NCBI GenBank assembly: GCA_964540905.1
Contig: CAZIOS010000003.1
Span: 1-64,000 of the forward strand
DNA from: VAYN01 sp964540905
Lineage (GTDB): Bacteria; Actinomycetota; Thermoleophilia; Solirubrobacterales; 70-9
Direction: 5' to 3'
DNA length: 64,000 nucleotides
Shown piece after piece: positions 59,878 through 64,000 of this stretch. The translations under genes and the position numbers were made by a program. Within the stretch, counting starts at the first letter, position 1. Every line of letters begins with the position of its first letter. The notes beneath the pieces are model-generated. The model was given only the letters and a program-made list of their open reading frames with translations, searched no databases and was not told where the DNA came from.

Positions 59878-60549
59878 TCAGCGGACCCGGATCGCCCGCG
59901 CCAGAATCGGGCTGAGGCTGTGGTCGCGGTCGCCGATCCGGACCTCGAAGGGCCCCTCGAAGGGCTGGCGGCCGACCATCTCCAGCTCGTCGCCGATGCC
60001 GATGCCCTGCTCGCCCAGGTGGCGCAGCACGGCAGGGTCGGAGTCCGAGACCCGGACCAGGGTCGCCCGCGCCCCCGGCGCCAGGTTGGCGAGGCTGTCG
60101 GTCGCGCCCTCGTCGATCGCCAGGTCGCGGCTGGGGATCGGGTCGCCGTGGGGATCGGCGGAGGGGTCGCCGAGCTTCTCGGCGATCACCTCGATCAGCT
60201 CGTCGGAAGCGGCGTGCTCGAGCTCCTCGGCGTAGCCGTGGACCTCGTCCCAGGGGATATCGAGCGCGCTGACGAGGAAGGCCTCGAGCAGGCGGTGGCG
60301 GCGGATCACCCCGAGCGCCAGGCGCTCGCCCTCGGCGGTCAGCTGCACCCCTTGGTAGGGGACGTGATCGACCAGGCCGGCCTCGTCGAGCCGCTTCACC
60401 ATCGTCGAGACCGATCCCGCCGAGAGGCCCAGCCGCTCCGCCAGCTCGGTCGTGGTCGCGGTTGCGGCAGGGCGCCGGGTCAGCGAGTAGATCGCCTTGA
60501 CGTAATCCTCGACCGCCGAGGAGGGAGCGCGGGAGCCGGTCGCCTGCAC
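59878..60549 (-). CDS. DtxR/MntR-family metal-dependent repressor
   Basis: A 223-residue regulator. Winged helix at about residues 12-75 (AVEDYVKAIYSLTRR, LAERLGLSAGSVSTMVKRLD), the metal-binding dimerisation domain (RHRLLEAFLVSALDIPWDEVHGYAEELEHAAS) and an SH3-like FeoA domain at the C-terminus. Full-length DtxR/IdeR proteins respond to Fe(II), MntR to Mn(II); the three-domain layout favours DtxR/IdeR-like. It is divergent from a manganese/iron Nramp gene, a likely target. Confidence 0.88.
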   Translation of the reverse strand: MQATGSRAPSSAVEDYVKAIYSLTRRPAATATTTELAERLGLSAGSVSTMVKRLDEAGLVDHVPYQGVQLTAEGERLALGVIRRHRLLEAFLVSALDIPWDEVHGYAEELEHAASDELIEVIAEKLGDPSADPHGDPIPSRDLAIDEGATDSLANLAPGARATLVRVSDSDPAVLRHLGEQGIGIGDELEMVGRQPFEGPFEVRIGDRDHSLSPILARAIRVR

Positions 60550-60606
60550 CCGACGAGCATAGCGGCCGAACCCGCTTCCGAAGCCACGTCCAACCTCGGG
60601 TTTTAC

Positions 60607-60621
60607 TTAGCTTGAATTAAG
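60607..60621. promoter_or_regulatory. candidate metal-regulator box before the Nramp gene
   Basis: The AT-rich stretch around TTAGCTTGAATTAAG contains the interrupted inverted repeat CTTA/TAAG in the 110-bp divergent region between the DtxR-family gene and the Nramp gene. The fit to known MntR or DtxR boxes is loose. Confidence 0.35.
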
Positions 60622-60659
60622 ATTTAGTCTCTGGGGACTTTTCTGTTAGGGTGCCCGCA

Positions 60660-61961
60660 GTGACTGCTCCCGACGGTACCGTCGCCCTTCCCGACACGCC
60701 CGCCCTCGGCACCCCCAGCGAGCTCAGGCGCATCCTCTCCCGGGGCCGGGTGCGGGGCGCCCTGGCGATCATGGGGCCGGCCTTCGTCGCCTCGGTCGCC
60801 TACGTCGACCCCGGCAACTTCGCGACCAACTTCGCCAGCGGCGCCAAGCACGGCTACGAGCTGGTCTGGGTGATCGTGATGGCCAACCTGATGGCGATCC
60901 TGGTCCAGTACCTGACCTCGAAGGCGGGCCTTGCGACCGGGCGCAGCCTGCCGGAGCTCTGCCGCGACGCCTTCCCCCGGCGCGCCAACGCGATGCTCTG
61001 GGTCCAGGCCGAGGTGATCGCGATGGCCACCGACCTGGCCGAGTTCGTCGGCGCCTCGCTCGGCCTCAACCTCGTCTTCGGCGTTCCCCTCTTCACCGCC
61101 GGATTGATCACCGCCGTGGTCGCCTTCGCCATCCTCGCGCTCGAGCAGCGCGGCTACCGCAGGTTCGAGCTGGCGATCGTCGGCCTGCTGGCGATCCTCG
61201 GCGCCGGCTTCGTCTACGTCTTCTTCGCCGCCGGCAACCAGGACTACGCGGGCATCGCCGGCGGCCTGGTCCCGCGGCTGAGCGGCGGCGACACCCTCGG
61301 CCTCACGGTCGGGATCATCGGCGCCACGGTGATGCCGCACGTCATCTACCTGCACTCGGCGCTGCAGAAGGACCGGATCCCGGCGGTCGATCGCGCCGAG
61401 CGCCGCACCCTGCTGCGCTACAACCGCTGGGACTGCGTCGTCGGCCTCGGCATCGCCGGCGTCGTCAACCTCTCGATGCTCTGCATCGCCGCTGCGCTCT
61501 TCCACCAGCCCGGCCTCAACGGGGTCAGCGACCTGGGCCCGATCCACGCCCACCTCGAGACCCTGGTCGGCGGTGGCGCCGCGCTCGCCTTCGGGGTGGC
61601 GCTGATGGCCTCGGGCTTCTCCTCCTCCAGCGTCGGCACCTACGCCGGTCAGGTCGTGATGGCGGGGTTCATGGACTGGCGGATCCCGCTGCTGCTGCGG
61701 CGCACCCTGACGATGATCCCCGCCCTGGCCGTCCTGGCGCTGGCGGTCAACACCGGCCAGGCGCTCGTCTACTCGCAGATCGTCCTCTCCTTCGGCATCC
61801 CCTTCGCCCTGGTGCCGCTGCTGCTGGTCACCCGCCGGCCGGAGGTGATGGGGGAGATGGTCAACCGGCGGCTGACCAGCAACCTGATGCTGGTCGTGAC
61901 CCTGGTCATCAGCGCCCTCAACGTCTACCTGCTCTACGAGGCGATCGCCGGCTCGCTGTGA
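60660..61961 (+). CDS. mntH: Nramp-family divalent metal (Mn2+/Fe2+) transporter
   Basis: A 433-residue Nramp transporter with 11 membrane helices. The metal-site motif DPGN is in VAYVDPGNFATNFASG (helix 1), and the helix-6 motif reads GATVMPHVIYLHSAL. The MPH motif is the metal-selective site of Nramp proteins. I choose GTG 60660 because AGGG at 60648-60651 is correctly spaced; GTG 60651 lies inside this ribosome site. Divergent from the DtxR-family regulator, which probably represses it when metal is plentiful. Confidence 0.92.
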   Translation: MTAPDGTVALPDTPALGTPSELRRILSRGRVRGALAIMGPAFVASVAYVDPGNFATNFASGAKHGYELVWVIVMANLMAILVQYLTSKAGLATGRSLPELCRDAFPRRANAMLWVQAEVIAMATDLAEFVGASLGLNLVFGVPLFTAGLITAVVAFAILALEQRGYRRFELAIVGLLAILGAGFVYVFFAAGNQDYAGIAGGLVPRLSGGDTLGLTVGIIGATVMPHVIYLHSALQKDRIPAVDRAERRTLLRYNRWDCVVGLGIAGVVNLSMLCIAAALFHQPGLNGVSDLGPIHAHLETLVGGGAALAFGVALMASGFSSSSVGTYAGQVVMAGFMDWRIPLLLRRTLTMIPALAVLALAVNTGQALVYSQIVLSFGIPFALVPLLLVTRRPEVMGEMVNRRLTSNLMLVVTLVISALNVYLLYEAIAGSL

Positions 61962-61977
61962 TCCGAGTACCGCCGCG

Positions 61978-62005
61978 TTAGGCATCCCTTATAAGGGCGA
62001 CCTAA
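61978..62005. promoter_or_regulatory. candidate DtxR/IdeR-type operator before efeO
   Basis: TTAGG and CCTAA lie as outer inverted arms around a perfect 12-bp palindrome CCCTTATAAGGG, spaced symmetrically by CAT and CGA (28 bp in all). TTAGG..CCTAA is the hallmark of iron boxes of DtxR/IdeR, although the spacing is longer than the usual 19-bp box. It lies 61 bp before the iron-uptake gene efeO. Confidence 0.6.
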
Positions 62006-62065
62006 TCCTGCTAGTGTGCCGCGGCGCATTCCTAGTGCGGCAATCGGATTTCAAAGGAGGCAGGG

Positions 62066-63202
62066 TTGTCCAAGGTTCTCGCAGGCTTCGTGGTTGTGCT
62101 GGCGGTGCTCGGTCTCGCCGCCTGCGGCAGCAGCTCGAGCTCTGAGAAGGGCTCGAAGAACGTGGCGGTGACGCTGACCGACTCCGGCTGCACGCCCGAC
62201 CAGATCGAAGTCCCGGCCGGCCCGGTCAGCTTCGAAATCACCAACGGCGGCACCTCGAACGTCAGCGAGATGGAGCTGAAGGACCAGTCGGGAGTGATCC
62301 TCGGCGAGGCCGAGAACGTGGTCGAAGGGATCCCCGGCAGCTTCTCGCTCAACCTCGACCCCGGCAAGTACATCGTCAACTGCCCGAACGGCAGCGAAGA
62401 AGACCAGGGCACGCTGGAAGCGACCGGCAAGGCGACCGGCCAGCCGGCGGGCGCCTCGGCGGCGCTGCTGAAGCGGGCGACCGACGGCTACAAGGCCTAC
62501 GTCGAAGCCGAAGTCGCGAAGCTGCGGAGCGGCACTCAGGAATTCGTCGCGGCGCTGGAAGCGGGCGACACCGCCAGGGCGAAGGAACTGTTCGGCCCGG
62601 TGCGGATCCACTACGAGGCGATCGAGCCGGTCGCCGAGAGCTTCGGCGAACTCGACCCCGAGATCGACGCTCGCATCAACGACGTCGAACACGAAAGCGA
62701 ATGGACCGGCTTCCACCGCATCGAGCGCACGCTCTGGGAGCAGAACACGACGAAGGGCACGGAGTCCTACGCGAAGAAGTTGATGGACGACGTCGACACG
62801 CTGCAGCGGAAAGTCAAGTCGATCGAGCTGCAGCCGGCGCAGCTGGCCAACGGCGCGGTCGAGCTGATGAACGAGGTCTCGAACTCGAAGATCACCGGCG
62901 AGGAGGACCGTTACTCGCACACCGACCTCTCCGACTTCGAGGGCAACCTCTCGGGCTCGCGCAAGGCGTTCGTGCTGCTGATCCCGGCGCTGAAGCAGAC
63001 CGGCAACGCGAAGCTGGCGGCGACGATCGAAGAACGGTTCGAAGCCGTGCAGAAGAGCCTTGACACCTACCGGCGCAACACGCCCCTGGGCTTCGCGCTC
63101 TACGGCGAACTGACGCCGCAGGACAAGCGCAAGTTCGCGGTCGAGGTCGACGCCCTGGCCGAACCGCTCTCGACCGTGGCGGCGAAGGTCAGCGGCGCCT
63201 AG
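62066..63202 (+). CDS. efeO: EfeO-like iron-uptake lipoprotein (cupredoxin plus M75 domain)
   Basis: A 378-residue exported protein: lipobox LAAC (Cys20), a cupredoxin-like domain at about residues 30-120 (VTLTDSGCTPDQIEVPAGP, YIVNCPNG), then the imelysin/M75 domain with the HxxE motif in VRIHYEAIEP and WTGFHRIERTLWE. EfeO binds iron and hands it to the permease EfeU encoded directly downstream. It starts at TTG 62066, but the ribosome site AAAGGAGG (62053-62060) is nearly perfect. Probably repressed by iron through the palindrome at 61978. Confidence 0.92.
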   Translation: MSKVLAGFVVVLAVLGLAACGSSSSSEKGSKNVAVTLTDSGCTPDQIEVPAGPVSFEITNGGTSNVSEMELKDQSGVILGEAENVVEGIPGSFSLNLDPGKYIVNCPNGSEEDQGTLEATGKATGQPAGASAALLKRATDGYKAYVEAEVAKLRSGTQEFVAALEAGDTARAKELFGPVRIHYEAIEPVAESFGELDPEIDARINDVEHESEWTGFHRIERTLWEQNTTKGTESYAKKLMDDVDTLQRKVKSIELQPAQLANGAVELMNEVSNSKITGEEDRYSHTDLSDFEGNLSGSRKAFVLLIPALKQTGNAKLAATIEERFEAVQKSLDTYRRNTPLGFALYGELTPQDKRKFAVEVDALAEPLSTVAAKVSGA

Positions 63203-63206
63203 GGCG

Positions 63207-64000
63207 ATGCGGCTCCGGACCTGGCAGCGGATCGCAGGCGCGGCGGCAGCCGCAGTCGCGATCGCGCTGCTGGGCGGGGTCGCGACGGCGGCCGCGGCCG
63301 CCGGGCAGCCGGCGCCGGCTGCCCAGGTCGACGGCGCCGCGGCGCTGCTGGCGGCGCTGCCGGCCGAATACGCGGCCGCCGATCCCACCCACGAAGCCCT
63401 CGCCGCCGCTCGCGCGCGGACGCTGGCGGCGGCGCTGCAAGCCCAGGTGGCGGCCTGGCGGGCGGCGGGCGACAGCGGTCTCGACGGCGCCGCCCGCGGC
63501 TCGGCCCAGCTCGCCGCCGCGCTCGCGATCAGCCGCGAACGGCTGCGGCCCTGGGCGCTGCCGCTGCGCGTCGACGGCCTCGCCGAGGGGATCGAGCGCG
63601 AGCTCGCCAGGGCGGGCTTCGGCGGCAGCGCCGGGGCGAGGCCCTACGCGGAGATCGAAGCGCTGCTCGCCGCCGCCGCGGCGGCGGCCAGGGCGGGGCA
63701 CCGCGCCCCGGCGCGGGCGGCGGCGGCCGAGGCCTACGCGCTCTTCGCCCAGGGCCCGGCGGTTCGCCTGCGCGCGGTCAACGCTGCCCTCGCGACCGCG
63801 GTCGGCGACGCCTTCTGGTCCCCCGGTCCCTCTCAGCCCGGGCTGCTGCCTGCGCTTGCCGCGGGCGCCGGCGCCGCGGCGGTGACGGCAGCCGCCGAAC
63901 GCGCCCAGGGCCAGGTCGAAACCGCCGCCCTCGCCCTCGGCGACCAGAGCGTCAGCCGCGCGACCGTGGTCGCCGACGCGGCGGTGATCGTCTTCCGCGA
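63207..64000 (+). CDS. efeU: EfeU/FTR1-family iron permease with N-terminal extension (partial)
   Basis: The frame is open from ATG 63207 to the window end (264 codons seen). A signal peptide (residues 1-31, ending ATAAAA) leads into an Ala-rich helical extracytoplasmic domain of about 215 residues. The last residues visible, ATVVADAAVIVFRE, are the start of the first FTR1 membrane helix with the iron motif RE(GLE). So it is an EfeU with a long extracytoplasmic N-terminal domain, cut by the window. It follows efeO by 4 bp; EfeB would be expected next. Confidence 0.82.
   Translation, partial: MRLRTWQRIAGAAAAAVAIALLGGVATAAAAAGQPAPAAQVDGAAALLAALPAEYAAADPTHEALAAARARTLAAALQAQVAAWRAAGDSGLDGAARGSAQLAAALAISRERLRPWALPLRVDGLAEGIERELARAGFGGSAGARPYAEIEALLAAAAAAARAGHRAPARAAAAEAYALFAQGPAVRLRAVNAALATAVGDAFWSPGPSQPGLLPALAAGAGAAAVTAAAERAQGQVETAALALGDQSVSRATVVADAAVIVFR

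Overview
The window is GC-rich (C-ending codons dominate), with GTG/TTG starts, dense 1-4 nt gene overlaps, and genes typical of soil actinobacteria of the class Thermoleophilia (Solirubrobacterales-like): large secreted NHL/InlB-repeat proteins, collagen-like proteins, TetR clusters and a hem/ccm supercluster. The lineage is inferred from gene content and composition, not from a marker gene. One run of exactly 100 N (10342-10441) shows the contig is scaffolded, with an unknown gap inside a tandem repeat.

Left third (1-28252): an accessory surface-protein locus. Six TetR-type regulators (400-4816), two of them sharing a 588-bp direct duplication, precede a collagen-like protein and two tandem cassettes of large secreted proteins, 6476-18641 and 18649-26873. 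Each cassette holds the same four protein types: N (NHL propeller plus cysteine-rich InlB-like repeats), T (TolB/WD40-like propeller), L (about 1100 residues, an undescribed four-fold repeat) and S (about 260 residues). The order is N-T-L-S in the first and T-L-N-S in the second, S always last. The end of a third S gene lies at 1-125, so the array continues upstream. All but the S proteins end in Lys/Arg/His-rich tails. A seventh TetR (27500-28252), related to the first one, closes the locus.

Middle (28271-36307): two toxin-antitoxin pairs (RHH/MazF and VapBC) flank a tRNA-Arg(CCU). They are followed by GalT-like, SPFH/NfeD and TlpA-like genes and a DEAH helicase with an acidic insertion. The GalT-like gene has no ATG, GTG or TTG for its conserved first 74 codons and appears to start at CTG inside a CTGA overlap.

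36203-44941 (minus strand): ccmA-ccmB-ccmC-ccmD-hemA-hemC-cobA/hemD-birA, making heme, sirohaem precursors and exported heme for cytochrome c, headed by an aldehyde dehydrogenase. Long palindromes sit at gene junctions and, in two genes, inside coding sequence (36431, 38509, 39516, 43300, 44967, 46577, 51896). Some share core sequences and look like palindromic repeat families.

Right third (45051-64000): housekeeping and metabolic genes (RarA, DUF1385, methylmalonyl-CoA epimerase, methyltransferase, PAP2, YchF, TetR/MFS pair with a perfect palindromic operator, SpoIID, aldehyde dehydrogenase, fumarase), a lower-GC MNT/HEPN pair whose HEPN gene is frameshifted, then a metal-homeostasis block: DtxR-family regulator, Nramp transporter and an efeO-efeU iron-uptake operon cut by the window end, with candidate DtxR-type operators.
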